DNA from: JADGGV01 sp035715725
GTDB taxonomy: Bacteria > Gemmatimonadota > Gemmatimonadetes > Longimicrobiales > RSA9
Assembly: GCA_035715725.1 (NCBI GenBank)
Contig: DASTKT010000060.1
Location: 1 to 39,600, forward strand
Direction of reading: 5' to 3'
Length of the DNA: 39,600 nt
Shown here: piece after piece, positions 24,642 through 33,194 of the stretch
Numbering within the stretch: position 1 is the first letter of the stretch
How the letters are laid out: every line of letters starts with the position of its first letter
Translations under genes and position numbers: made by a program
The notes under the pieces: model-generated
Database searches by the model: none
Told to the model about the DNA's origin: nothing
The model's input: only the letters and a program-made list of their open reading frames with translations

Positions 24642-25166
24642 CTAGTCCGGCGGGAGCGTGACGTCCTTCTCGAGGGTCCGGAACGCACGGAAGCCCGCCG
24701 CCTCGTACGTGGCGAGGGCGCGCGGGTGATCGAGCGTGCAGGTGTCGACCCAGACCCTCCGGGGGCCCGTGGACCAGGCGCGGTCGACCGCCCAGCGGAG
24801 GAACCAGCGCCCGAGCCCCTTCCCTATGAATCTCGGTACCAGCCCGAAATACATGAGGCGGACCTCGCCCGGCCGGGAGAAGTCCAGCTCCGCGTAGCCG
24901 GCCATCTCGCCATCCAGCTCCAGCACGTGCAACTCGATGCCCGGCGCGTGGATGAGCGCGCGCAGCTCCGCGTCCGAGAGCGGCCGGCGGTCGAGCCAGA
25001 ACCAGTCGCGTCCGACCTCGTCGTAGAGACGGCGGTAGAGCTCCGCCGGGGGGTGCGGGACGTGGCGCACCGTGGCGCCGGCCGGCGCGGGCGGCGCCGG
25101 GGCGCGCGGCGGCTCCGTCATCTCCAGGAACGTGACGGTCACCCGGACCCGTCGGTCCCCGCTCAC
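24642..25166 (-). CDS. GNAT-family N-acetyltransferase
   Basis: A 174-residue acetyltransferase of the GNAT fold. The core is ELHVLELDGEMAGYAELDFS, then VRLMYFGLVPRFIGKGLGRW with the acetyl-CoA loop R-x-x-G-x-G-variant (RFIGKGLG), and the C-terminal YEAAGFRAFRTLEKD. The pattern recalls small-molecule or amino-acid acetyltransferases, but the substrate is unknown. The GTG start at 25166 overlaps the stop of the upstream aminotransferase (GTGA), so the pair is coupled. The N-terminus before MTEPPRAP may be an extension, and an internal ATG at that Met is a second start choice. Confidence 0.83.
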   Translation of the reverse strand: MSGDRRVRVTVTFLEMTEPPRAPAPPAPAGATVRHVPHPPAELYRRLYDEVGRDWFWLDRRPLSDAELRALIHAPGIELHVLELDGEMAGYAELDFSRPGEVRLMYFGLVPRFIGKGLGRWFLRWAVDRAWSTGPRRVWVDTCTLDHPRALATYEAAGFRAFRTLEKDVTLPPD

Positions 25167-26491
25167 GCCGCGGCCTCCCCGATGAGCGCCAGCAGCCGGT
25201 CGATCTCGTCCGGCGAGTTGTAGATGTGAGGCGAGAGGCGCATCCAGCCGTAGTCGTACTCGCCGATGACCCGCGTGCGCGCGTTGGCTCGCTCCGCGAG
25301 TCGCTTCTGCAGCTCGAGCGAGGGGAGGCGGTCGAGCGCGAAGCTGACCATCCCCGCCACCATCGCGTCGTCCCGGGGCGAGACGAGGCGGACGCCGCGC
25401 AGCTCCGCGAGCCCGTCGGCGAGCCGCCGGCGCAGCTCGCGGATGCGGGCGTGGACCCGGTCGTCGCCTATGGTCTCGTGGAACGCGAGCGCCGCCAGCA
25501 GCCCCGCGAGCCGCGACTCGTCGAACGTGCCGAGGTGGTTGAAGCGCTGCGCGCCCAGCGTCACGTCGTCCCAGTCGCCGGAAGCGAGCGTCGGCCAGAG
25601 GCGCGTGCGCCACTCCTCGCGCATGTACAGGAAGCCGGTGCCCTGCGCCGCGAGCAGCCACTTGTGCGGCGAGGACGCGTAGAAGTCGGGGTCCAGCGCC
25701 GCGATGTCGACCGGCACGAGCCCCGGCGGGTGCGCGCCATCCACCACGACGATGACGCCGCTGCGGCGGCAGAGCGTCACGATCTCGGCCACGGGCATGA
25801 CCAGCCCGTTCGTGAAGTTCACGTGGGAGATCGAGACGACGCGGGTGCGGCGCGTCATCGCCTTGCGGAAGACGTCGACGACCTGCGCGGGATCGGAGGG
25901 CGGGACCGGCAGCCGGAGCTGGCGCAGCACGACGCCGCGGCGCCGCGCCTGGAGCTGCCAGCAGCACAGCCCGCCGATGTGCTCGTGGTCGGTGGTCAGC
26001 ACCTCGTCGCCGGGGTGCAGCTCGAGGCCGTTGGCGACGAAGCTCATCCCCTCCGTCGTGTTCCTCGGGAAGACGAGCCCCGCCGGGTCGCAGTGGACGA
26101 GCGCGGCGAGGCGCGCCTTCAGGGCGTCCCAGTCGACGGCCGGCGGGTACGTCATGGCGACGCGCCGCGTGTGCTCGATGACGGCGTCGACGACGACGCG
26201 CGGCTGCGCGCCGAGCGTGCCGACGTTGAAGTAGAGCCGGTCGTCGGGGATGAGGAACTCGGCGCGGATCCGGCGCCACGGGTCCTGGGAGGCGGCGTCC
26301 GGCGGCGGCGGCGCGCCGCGCGGCAGCGCGCCCTCGAGCGCGCGGATGCGCTCCGGCCAGGCCAGCGCCGCGCCGGCACCGGCGGCGAGGCCGAGCCGGC
26401 GCAGGAAGCCACGGCGCGACGCGTCCGGTGCCGGCGCGTCGGCCGCGTCGGGCGCGCGCGGCGAGGCGGGTTCCGAGGGGGGGAGCGCCAT
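25163..26491 (-). CDS. Tat-exported class V aminotransferase (isopenicillin-N-epimerase/cysteine-desulfurase-like)
   Basis: A 442-residue PLP enzyme of fold type I, class V. Residues 25-45 carry a twin-arginine signal (SRRGFLRRLG then a hydrophobic Ala/Gly stretch), so it should be folded with PLP in the cytoplasm and exported. PLP contacts are visible: D251-G-A-H254 (VVVDGAHPPG), K277 in SSPHKWLLA, and FPRNTTEGMSFVANG. No desulfurase Cys loop is obvious, so an epimerase or lyase reaction is as likely as transamination. ATG 26491 gives the full Tat signal. The coupled GNAT would remain cytoplasmic, which is unusual. Family and export are clear; the substrate is not. Confidence 0.85.
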   Translation of the reverse strand: MALPPSEPASPRAPDAADAPAPDASRRGFLRRLGLAAGAGAALAWPERIRALEGALPRGAPPPPDAASQDPWRRIRAEFLIPDDRLYFNVGTLGAQPRVVVDAVIEHTRRVAMTYPPAVDWDALKARLAALVHCDPAGLVFPRNTTEGMSFVANGLELHPGDEVLTTDHEHIGGLCCWQLQARRRGVVLRQLRLPVPPSDPAQVVDVFRKAMTRRTRVVSISHVNFTNGLVMPVAEIVTLCRRSGVIVVVDGAHPPGLVPVDIAALDPDFYASSPHKWLLAAQGTGFLYMREEWRTRLWPTLASGDWDDVTLGAQRFNHLGTFDESRLAGLLAALAFHETIGDDRVHARIRELRRRLADGLAELRGVRLVSPRDDAMVAGMVSFALDRLPSLELQKRLAERANARTRVIGEYDYGWMRLSPHIYNSPDEIDRLLALIGEAAA

Positions 26492-26716
26492 GGCTGGAAG
26501 ATGCCCCGGGCGCGGCGGGCGCGGCAAGCGCACCGGTGGCGCGCAATGTGCGCTCCGCGGCGCCCGATCCCCGGCCGACCGGTCCACGATCCCGCCACGC
26601 TCCTCCCGGCCGCGGAGACCGCCGCTCTCGACGAGGCCGTCCGCGCCGGCAGCCTCGACGGGGCGCCGCGCCGCGGGCACATTCCGAGCCGGACCCTGGA
26701 ACGGGTGCCCCGAGGC

Positions 26717-28534
26717 ATGAGCACGGAGCGGACGCAGCGCGAGATCCTCGTCGTCGAGGGGAGCCCGGCGCAGGCACGGGCGCTGGGCGCCGCGCTCGAG
26801 GACGCGGGCTACGCCGCGCGCATCGCGGGGAGCGGCGAGGCCGCGCTCGAGGAGCTGCGCCGCAGGCCGGCCGACCTCGTGCTCACCGACGCGCTCATGC
26901 CCGGCCTGAGCGGCTACGACCTCTGCCGGCTGGTGGGACAGGAGCCCGCGCTGCGGGACATCCCGGTCGTGCTGCTGACGAGCCTCAGCGATCCGCTGGA
27001 CGTGGTGCGCGGCCTCGAGTGCGGCGCGCACAACTACATCGCCACGCCGGTCGAGCCGGAGCGGCTCCTCGCCCGCGTCGCGAGCATCTTCGAGGAGCAG
27101 GCGGCGCGCCGGACGGCGCCCCCGGACGCCGGCGTGCCGATCACGTTCCGCGGGCGGCACTTCACGATTCGGGCGGAGCGGGAGCAGATCCTCGACCTGC
27201 TCGTCTCCAGCTTCGAGGAGCTGGCGCGCGCGAGCGAGGCGTTGCGGGCGAGCGAGGCGCAGCGCGCGCTCCAGCTCGAGCGGGAGCGCGAGGCCCGCGC
27301 CGAGGCGGAGGCCACGACCCGGCGCGTCCGGCTCCTCCAGGCCGTCACCGAGGCCGCGCTGCACCGCACCGAGCTGGACGCGTTCCTGGGCGAGGTGCTG
27401 CGGGCCGTGACGCAGGCGCTCGGCGCGGACGCCGCGCTCGTCCTGTTGTGCGCCGCGGAGGGCCGCGACCTGGAGGTACGCGCGGCGCACGGCGTCGGGC
27501 CGGAGCTGAGCGCCGGGACCCGCGTGGAGGCCGGCCGGGGAATCGCGGGCCGGATCCTCGAGCGCCGCCAGGGGATGCTCGTGCCGGACCTGACCCGCTC
27601 GCCGGAGCTGGGCGCCGCCCGCCTGCGGCGCGTGCTGCGCTCCGCCGTGGGCGCGCCGATGCTGGTCGATGGCGAGCCCGTCGGCGTGCTGCTCATGGGC
27701 TCGCGCACCTTGCGGGAATTCGACGAGGCGGACCTGCGGATGCTCGGGCTCGTCGCGGACCGGGTCGCGGTGGCGGTCGACCGCGCCCGGCTGCGCGAGG
27801 GCGAGCGCGCCGCGCGCCTCGAGGCCGAGGCCGCCAACCGCGCGAAGTCGGATTTCCTCGCGGCCATGTCCCACGACCTGCGCACGCCGCTGACCGCCAT
27901 CAGCGGCTACGCCGACCTCCTGCTGATCGGCGCGCGGGGCCCGCTGAGCGAGACGCAGCTGGAGTTCGTGCGGCGGATCCAGCGCAGCCAGCGCCACCTG
28001 CTGTCGCTGGTCAACGACCTCCTCAGCTTCTCCCGCGCCGAGGCCGGCCAGGTCCCGCTGACGCTCGTCGAGCTGCCGGTCCGGGACATCACCGGCGGGC
28101 TCGGCGAGCTCATCGAGCCGCAGCTCGCGGAGCGCGGCCTGCGCTTCGAGTACCGGCCGTGCCCCGGGGGCGTGTCCGTGCGGGCCGACATCGAGAAGGC
28201 GCAGCAGGTGCTCTTGAACCTCCTCTCGAACGCCGTCAAGTTCACGGAGCCGGGCGGCGCGATCACGCTGCGCTGCGAGGCGCGGGGCGAGGCGACGGTT
28301 GCGATCCACGTCGACGATACCGGCCCCGGCATCCCGGCCGAGCGGCTGGAGTCGATCTTCGATCCGTTCGTCCAGGTCAGCTCCGAGGAGCCCGCGGCGC
28401 GCCACGGCGTCGGCCTCGGGCTCGCCATCAGCCGCAACCTGGCCCACGCGATGGACGGCGACCTGACCGCCGCCAGCGCGCTCGGCGCCGGCTCCACGTT
28501 CACGTTGACGCTGCCCCGCGCGCCCGGGAGCTGA
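26717..28534 (+). CDS. Hybrid histidine kinase (receiver-like, GAF, HisKA, HATPase)
   Basis: A 605-residue cytoplasmic kinase. Residues 8-130 form a receiver-like domain with D58 (LVLTDALMPGLSGYD) but with VEGSP where two acidic residues are expected and T110 in place of the conserved Lys (ATPVEP). A coiled linker (about 165-210) and a GAF domain (about 215-370) follow. The kinase part has H386 in SHDLRTPL, the N-box LLNLLSNAVKF, DTGPGIP, FDPF and VGLGLAIS. No membrane segment is seen. ATG 26717 fits the domain start, though no strong ribosome site is present. It is divergent from the Tat aminotransferase and followed after 8 bases by a hydrolase, probably cotranscribed. Confidence 0.87.
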   Translation: MSTERTQREILVVEGSPAQARALGAALEDAGYAARIAGSGEAALEELRRRPADLVLTDALMPGLSGYDLCRLVGQEPALRDIPVVLLTSLSDPLDVVRGLECGAHNYIATPVEPERLLARVASIFEEQAARRTAPPDAGVPITFRGRHFTIRAEREQILDLLVSSFEELARASEALRASEAQRALQLEREREARAEAEATTRRVRLLQAVTEAALHRTELDAFLGEVLRAVTQALGADAALVLLCAAEGRDLEVRAAHGVGPELSAGTRVEAGRGIAGRILERRQGMLVPDLTRSPELGAARLRRVLRSAVGAPMLVDGEPVGVLLMGSRTLREFDEADLRMLGLVADRVAVAVDRARLREGERAARLEAEAANRAKSDFLAAMSHDLRTPLTAISGYADLLLIGARGPLSETQLEFVRRIQRSQRHLLSLVNDLLSFSRAEAGQVPLTLVELPVRDITGGLGELIEPQLAERGLRFEYRPCPGGVSVRADIEKAQQVLLNLLSNAVKFTEPGGAITLRCEARGEATVAIHVDDTGPGIPAERLESIFDPFVQVSSEEPAARHGVGLGLAISRNLAHAMDGDLTAASALGAGSTFTLTLPRAPGS

Positions 28535-28542
28535 ACACCCGA

Positions 28543-29640
28543 ATGGCTTCGACCCTCGCGTTCCTGCGCCAGTACCTCCGCCCGCGGCCCGGCATCGTGG
28601 TCGCCGAGCCGGCCGTCTGCCGCCGCGGCGACGAGCTGCTCCCCGCCACGGTCTACCGCCCGGCCGGCGCGCACGGCGCGCGCCCCGGCTGGGTCGTGCT
28701 GCACGGGCTCACGTACCACGGGCGCGAGCACCCCTCCCTCGTCAAGTTCGCCGCCGCCGTCGCGGCCAGCGGCGCCGTCGTCGTCGTCCCGGACATCCCG
28801 GAGTGGACCCGCCTCCGCGTCGCGCCGCACGTGACCGGGCCGAGCATCCACGCCGGCGTGGCGGCACTGCGCGAGCGGCGGGACGTGGCCGCCGACCGGA
28901 TCGGCGTGATCGGCTTCTCCTTCGGCGCCACGCAGGCGCTGGTGGCGGCGGCCGACCCGGCGCTCGCGGCGGAGCTGCGCGGCGTCGCCGCCTGGGGTGG
29001 CTACGCGGACGTGGGCCGCCTCTTCCACTTCGGCATCACCGGCGAGTACGACTGGCAGGGGGCGACGTACCACGAGGACCCCGACCCGTACGGCCGCTGG
29101 ATCATGGGCGGGAACTACCTGACGGCGATCCCCGGCTACGAGGGGTTCGGCGACACCGCCCGCGCGCTGCACCGGCTGGCCATCGCCGCCGGGCAGGCCG
29201 GCATCTACGCCGCCGATGCGCACTTCGATCCGCTCAAGCTCGAGCTGCGCGCGACGCTCTCCCCCGCGGAGCAGGACGTCTACGACCTGTTCGCGCCGCT
29301 CACCACCGAGACGCACAAGGACATGGCGCGCGCGACCCGCCTCGCGCAGGACCTCGCCGCCGCCGCCGTGCGCACCGACCCGATGCTCGATCCGTCGCCG
29401 TACCTGCCCCGCGTCGCGGCGCGCACCTTCGTCGCCCACGGGAGAGACGACCGCCTCGTCCCGTTCACCGAGGCCTTCCGCGTGAGCGCCGCGCTGCCGC
29501 CGCGCGTGCTCCGGAAGGCGGTCATCACGTCGCTGTTCTCGCATTCCGGCGGGACGCGCCGGGAGCTGAGCCGATTCGGCGTGGTCCGGGAGGGCGTGCG
29601 CTTCGTCGCGCTGCTGCACGGTATTCTGGACCTCGTTTAA
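28543..29640 (+). CDS. Alpha/beta hydrolase
   Basis: A 365-residue serine hydrolase. The oxyanion region is VVLHGLTYHGREH, the nucleophile elbow is GFSFG (IGVIGFSFGATQ), the acid is likely the Asp in VAHGRDDRLVPF, and the His may be in FSHSGG near the C-terminus. A lid-like insert of about 120 residues separates nucleophile and acid. There is no signal peptide. It begins eight bases after the kinase stop, so it is probably in the same transcript. The substrate is unknown; a dienelactone-hydrolase- or PET-like fold is possible but not shown. Confidence 0.82.
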   Translation: MASTLAFLRQYLRPRPGIVVAEPAVCRRGDELLPATVYRPAGAHGARPGWVVLHGLTYHGREHPSLVKFAAAVAASGAVVVVPDIPEWTRLRVAPHVTGPSIHAGVAALRERRDVAADRIGVIGFSFGATQALVAAADPALAAELRGVAAWGGYADVGRLFHFGITGEYDWQGATYHEDPDPYGRWIMGGNYLTAIPGYEGFGDTARALHRLAIAAGQAGIYAADAHFDPLKLELRATLSPAEQDVYDLFAPLTTETHKDMARATRLAQDLAAAAVRTDPMLDPSPYLPRVAARTFVAHGRDDRLVPFTEAFRVSAALPPRVLRKAVITSLFSHSGGTRRELSRFGVVREGVRFVALLHGILDLV

Positions 29641-29765
29641 GGCGCGGCCTATCTTGGCCGACAATTTCCTATGAAACCCTCTCCCTCGCTGGCGTGTATC
29701 TGAGGACGAGCCTCCGACGCCGGCAGCGCCGGACGCGCTCGCGCCGTCTCACGCTGGAGCTGTAA
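29641..29765 (+). other. Short gap with a possible Arg-rich leader frame
   Basis: No clear promoter. A GTG at 29694 opens a 23-residue frame rich in Arg (VYLRTSLRRRQRRTRSRR and so on) whose TAA (29763-29765) touches the ATG of the next gene. It has no recognisable ribosome site, so it is noted only as a possible leader. Confidence 0.3.
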
Positions 29766-30206
29766 ATGGATTCCTCGGCGATTCCGGTCTTCCTGGCCGG
29801 ACCCTTCCCGGTTCTTCACACCGCCCGCGTCGACCGCGAGGAGGGTGAGGTCGAGCTGGACGTGGCCCTCATCATCGGGGGACTGCCGACCATGCTCGCC
29901 GCCACCGCCTTCCCGCTGGACGACACGTGGGAGCGGGTGGAGCTCGCGCTGAAGAGCGGGGATGCCCGCCTCGGCGTGGCCGGGATGCCGTACGAGGAGG
30001 AGTCGGTGGTGGGCACGAGGGAAGTCTTCCCGTCCGCGTACGTCGGGCTCGAGTGCGCCAACGGCGAGCGCCTGGTGCTGGCCCACATCCGTGGCGACGA
30101 CCCCGGGCAGCAGCCCGAGGCCTACGCCCGCGACGTCATCACCGCGATCCTGCAGGGCCAGACGCCGGCGGAGCTCGGCGTGCCCGTCTACGACGACGAC
30201 GTCTAG
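29766..30206 (+). CDS. Small acidic protein of unknown function
   Basis: A 146-residue acidic protein that I do not recognise. It has beta-rich segments (FLAGPFPVLHTARVD, EVELDVALIIGGLPTMLAA) and ends in a run of Asp (YDDDV). The sequence TWERVELALKSGDARLGVAG suggests a compact fold. It ends in TAG at 30204-30206, and the convergent gene ends in the same four bases CTAG. It may belong with the hydrolase upstream, with which it shares direction. Confidence 0.62.
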   Translation: MDSSAIPVFLAGPFPVLHTARVDREEGEVELDVALIIGGLPTMLAATAFPLDDTWERVELALKSGDARLGVAGMPYEEESVVGTREVFPSAYVGLECANGERLVLAHIRGDDPGQQPEAYARDVITAILQGQTPAELGVPVYDDDV

Positions 30207-31276
30207 GTCGAGCGCAGACTCTCGATCCCCTCACGGACCCGCTGGAGCAGCGCCTTCGTGGCCTGCTCGGCGGGTCCGTGGAGCATCCGGGCCGCGGCTT
30301 CCCGCGGCCACGACGCCCGCGCCATCGCGGCGTGCCCACCCCCGTGCCCCGCCTCCCGCGTCAACCGCTCCGCCAGCTCGCCCGCGCCCGGGCCGCCGCC
30401 CAGGTGCCGGATCGTGAGGACGACGTCGTCGCCGAGCTCCGCCGCCACCACCACCCACGACACGCCCTCCACCGACAGGCAGAAGTCGGCCAGCTCCGCC
30501 ATGATGTGCGCGGACGTCTCGTCCACCGGCCCGACGTGCACCGCCGCCACACCGTTCTCGACGGCGATGCCGGTCAGCGCGCGGCCGAACTCGCGAATCA
30601 GGTGCACCGGGTACATCGGCCGCTCGACCCGGCGCAGCAGCGCGAGATCGGCGCGCGCGACGAGGAACGCGTACGCCCGCACGTCGGCCGGCGTGACGCT
30701 CCGCGTGAGGTTGTCGCTGTCCGTCTTGATGCCGTAGAGCAGGGCCGTGGCGAGCGCACGCCCGATCCGCTCGGGATCGAGCGCCAGGAGGTACTCCGCG
30801 ACGATCGTGGAGGCGGCGGCGTAGTCCGGGCGGACATCGACGAACTCGGCCGGGTAGCCGCCCTCCGGGGGATGGTGGTCGATGATGGCGAGGCAGGGCA
30901 GCCGCGCCGGCTCGAGGCCGCGCGGCGCCGTGTCCACCGACACGAGCCGCTCGAAGCTGTACAGCTCGGACGCGTGCACCACCGTGACGCGCAGGTGCAG
31001 CAGCTCGATGAGGCGCCGGTTCTCGGGACGCGTGGGTGCGCCGAGCGTCACGATCGGCGCGGCCTCCGGCGAGCGGCCGAGGAGCACCCGAACGCCGAAG
31101 GCGGCGGCCACGGCGTCCGGGTCCGGGTCGTCGTGCACGAGGATCGGCACCGTCTCGACGCCGTCCGCGAAAGCGCGCAGCCGGTTCGCCCGGCGCCGCG
31201 CCAGGCGCACATCCCGGTCCTCGCGGCGGCGGACCCGCCCCGCGCGGCGCCCCTGCCGCCGGTCGTGGTGGCTCAC
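30203..31276 (-). CDS. DHH-family phosphoesterase (second copy in the window)
   Basis: A 357-residue protein with DHH signatures: HDDPDPDAVAAAFG (motif I), SVDTAP, IIDHHPPEGG, IKTDSDNLTR and a glycine-rich GHGGGHAAMARAS tail. This is the same superfamily as the NrnA-like protein at 16444, but the sequences differ widely, so they are separate paralogues. It may degrade small RNA or cyclic-dinucleotide products; the activity cannot be told apart by eye. The first 35 residues are very Arg-rich, and the start (GTG 31276) could be later. It is 12 bases downstream of the ferritin-like fusion gene, so the two are one unit. Confidence 0.8.
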   Translation of the reverse strand: MSHHDRRQGRRAGRVRRREDRDVRLARRRANRLRAFADGVETVPILVHDDPDPDAVAAAFGVRVLLGRSPEAAPIVTLGAPTRPENRRLIELLHLRVTVVHASELYSFERLVSVDTAPRGLEPARLPCLAIIDHHPPEGGYPAEFVDVRPDYAAASTIVAEYLLALDPERIGRALATALLYGIKTDSDNLTRSVTPADVRAYAFLVARADLALLRRVERPMYPVHLIREFGRALTGIAVENGVAAVHVGPVDETSAHIMAELADFCLSVEGVSWVVVAAELGDDVVLTIRHLGGGPGAGELAERLTREAGHGGGHAAMARASWPREAAARMLHGPAEQATKALLQRVREGIESLRST

Positions 31277-31288
31277 GGCGCGCCGGGG

Positions 31289-32173
31289 CTACCGGAGCAG
31301 CCGCCCGACGACGTAGCCGATCCCCGCGGCGATCAGCACCGAGCGGATCGGGTGCCGCACCACCTCGCTCTCGACGTCCTCACGGATCGCCTCGAGATCC
31401 TGCGCACGCAGGCTGCCGGCGGCCTGCTGGAGCGCGTCCGCCAGGCGATGCGCCGGCGGCACCGCGCGCCGGGCCGCCCCGCCGCGCGCCTCGGCCCACC
31501 CCGCGGCCCGGCCGACGGCCCGGGCCGCGCCCTCCAGCCCGCCACTCGCCGCCGCCATCGCCCGCTCGCCGAGGTCGGAGGCGCGCTCGCGGAGCTCCAC
31601 CGCCACGTCCTGCGCCGCCTCGCGCACGGCCGGCGGCCCGGCGGGGCCGGGGGGGGCCTCGGGCGCGGTGGCGCGCGGAGCCTCCGCGAGCGGCTCGGTC
31701 CGCGCGGCCGCCGCGTGGCCGATGCCGAGCGCCTCCAGCGCCTGCGTGACCCAGGCGTAGTGCCGCTCCTCGTCGGCCGCGTTCCGGCGCAGCACCGCCT
31801 CGACGTCCGGGTCGCGCGGCACCGCGGCGGCGCGGCGGTAGTGGTCGCGCGCCCGCGCCTCGTGCGCCTTGAACGCCAGCAGGACCTCCCGGTCGGCGCC
31901 GGCGCCGCCGGTCTCGCGCACCGCGAGCTCGAACGCGCCGGGCGGGCCGGGCGCGCGCTCGGTCGTGCCGCCGAGCCTCTCCAGCAGTCCGGTCAGGTCG
32001 GCGATGTGACGCTCGCGGTCCGCGCGAAACGCCCGGAGCGTCGAGCGGAACGCCTCGCTCCGCAGGCGCTCGATGGCGACGTCGTAGGCCGCGATCGCGT
32101 CACGGTCCAGCTCGAGAAGGTCGTTCAGCTCGGCGACGAGCTCGTCGTCGTGGAGAGGAGTGTCCTCGGCCAT
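31289..32173 (-). CDS. Ferritin-like four-helix protein (DUF2383-like) fused to a DUF883-like membrane tail
   Basis: A 294-residue protein. The N-terminal half is a four-helix bundle with a DUF2383/ferritin-like pattern (LNDLLELDRDAIAAYDVAIE, FRADRERHIADL, FKAHEARARDHYRRA, AADEERHYAWV), in which the acidic and His residues may bind metal. An Ala/Pro/Glu linker follows. The C-terminus resembles the ElaB/YqjD (DUF883) tail, with VESEVVRHPIRSVLIAAGIG and YVVGRLLR as a single membrane anchor. I chose ATG 32173 because GGGGGAG lies just before it and the longer frame is Pro-rich and unlike a gene. It may link metal or oxidative stress handling to the membrane. The family roles are poorly known. 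Confidence 0.74.
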   Translation of the reverse strand: MAEDTPLHDDELVAELNDLLELDRDAIAAYDVAIERLRSEAFRSTLRAFRADRERHIADLTGLLERLGGTTERAPGPPGAFELAVRETGGAGADREVLLAFKAHEARARDHYRRAAAVPRDPDVEAVLRRNAADEERHYAWVTQALEALGIGHAAAARTEPLAEAPRATAPEAPPGPAGPPAVREAAQDVAVELRERASDLGERAMAAASGGLEGAARAVGRAAGWAEARGGAARRAVPPAHRLADALQQAAGSLRAQDLEAIREDVESEVVRHPIRSVLIAAGIGYVVGRLLR

Positions 32174-32237
32174 GGGCTCCCCCGGGCGGGTTCCGGCGCC
32201 GTGCACGGGCCCGGCCGGGCCGGCCCACGGCGCATCG

Positions 32238-33194
32238 CTAGGCCGGCGGTGTTGCAACCTCCGTTCCGGGGACCCGGCACGCCGGGCCGCCGCTCCGCAT
32301 CACCCGCAGGCGGAACGCATGCGCGACGGTCGAGCCGAAGACGCCCGTGCCGTCGCCCTGCACGCTCGGGATCCGGACCATCCCCGACGGGTGGAACTCG
32401 GAGCCCCGCAGCCAGTTGACGAGGTTGCGGTCCGTCGCCCCGATGATCACGCTCGCCGCGGTGCCCGCCGGGAGCCCGTGCTGGATCGCCTTCAGCGTGG
32501 CCGTGCTCGTCGTGTCGAAGCGGTCGAAGACACCGAACTCCGTGGGGAAGACGATCGTCGTATCCGACGCCGCGATGCTCAGCCCCGCCAGGTCGAGCGG
32601 CTCCCCGCTCGGGCGGGACTCCGGCGGGAGCAGGTCCCGCAGCCCGATGAGCCGCGTCTCCGTGAGGTACGCCCACGTCCCCTCGGACCGCGTCCAGAGC
32701 ACCGGCAGCACCGTGTCCGGCGGGAGCACGCAGTCTTCCGCGGTCGGCTGCACCAGCCGGAAGTCGTGCGGCACGTCCGTCACCGCCTCCAGCACCCCGC
32801 CGTCCACCTCGATCCGCAGCGAGTAGCGCCCACCGGGCGTCACCGAGAGCGCGCCCGGCTCGCTCGCGTAGCAGCTCCCGAGCGAGTCGGCCCGGAGCGC
32901 GCTGATCGAGCCGATGCAGTTGCGCCCCGCCACGGGCGACAGCCGGACCGCGCCGCCCGTCGGGCCCGCCACCGTAACGACGGCGCCGGGAACCTCCGCG
33001 CCGGCTCCGCTCGACCCGATCGAGCGGTGCAGCAGCGCGAACTGCTGCCGCTCCCCCGCCCGCAGCACGACCTCCGCGACGACCACGTCCTCCGGCGTCG
33101 CGATGCTGACCGCGTCGAGCGTGCATGCCGCGAACGCCGCCGCGCCGGCGAGGACGAGCCCCGCGAGCAGCCGGCCGTACTTCGTCGCTTCCAC
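32238..33194 (-). CDS. DUF4249-like outer-membrane lipoprotein
   Basis: A lipoprotein of about 318 residues with a signal ending in LAGAAAFAAC. The mature part has beta-sandwich blocks typical of the DUF4249-like partner proteins of TonB receptors: RIEVDGGVLEAVTDVP, LRDLLPPESRPSGEPLDLAG and WLRGSEFHPSGMVRIPSVQG. A GTG at 33194 has GGAGG eight bases before it and gives a standard signal; the longer GTG at 33209 is a second choice. A TonB-dependent receptor lies upstream on the same strand, so the two probably form a receptor complex, although 585 bases with an inverted repeat separate them. Confidence 0.75.
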   Translation of the reverse strand: MEATKYGRLLAGLVLAGAAAFAACTLDAVSIATPEDVVVAEVVLRAGERQQFALLHRSIGSSGAGAEVPGAVVTVAGPTGGAVRLSPVAGRNCIGSISALRADSLGSCYASEPGALSVTPGGRYSLRIEVDGGVLEAVTDVPHDFRLVQPTAEDCVLPPDTVLPVLWTRSEGTWAYLTETRLIGLRDLLPPESRPSGEPLDLAGLSIAASDTTIVFPTEFGVFDRFDTTSTATLKAIQHGLPAGTAASVIIGATDRNLVNWLRGSEFHPSGMVRIPSVQGDGTGVFGSTVAHAFRLRVMRSGGPACRVPGTEVATPPA

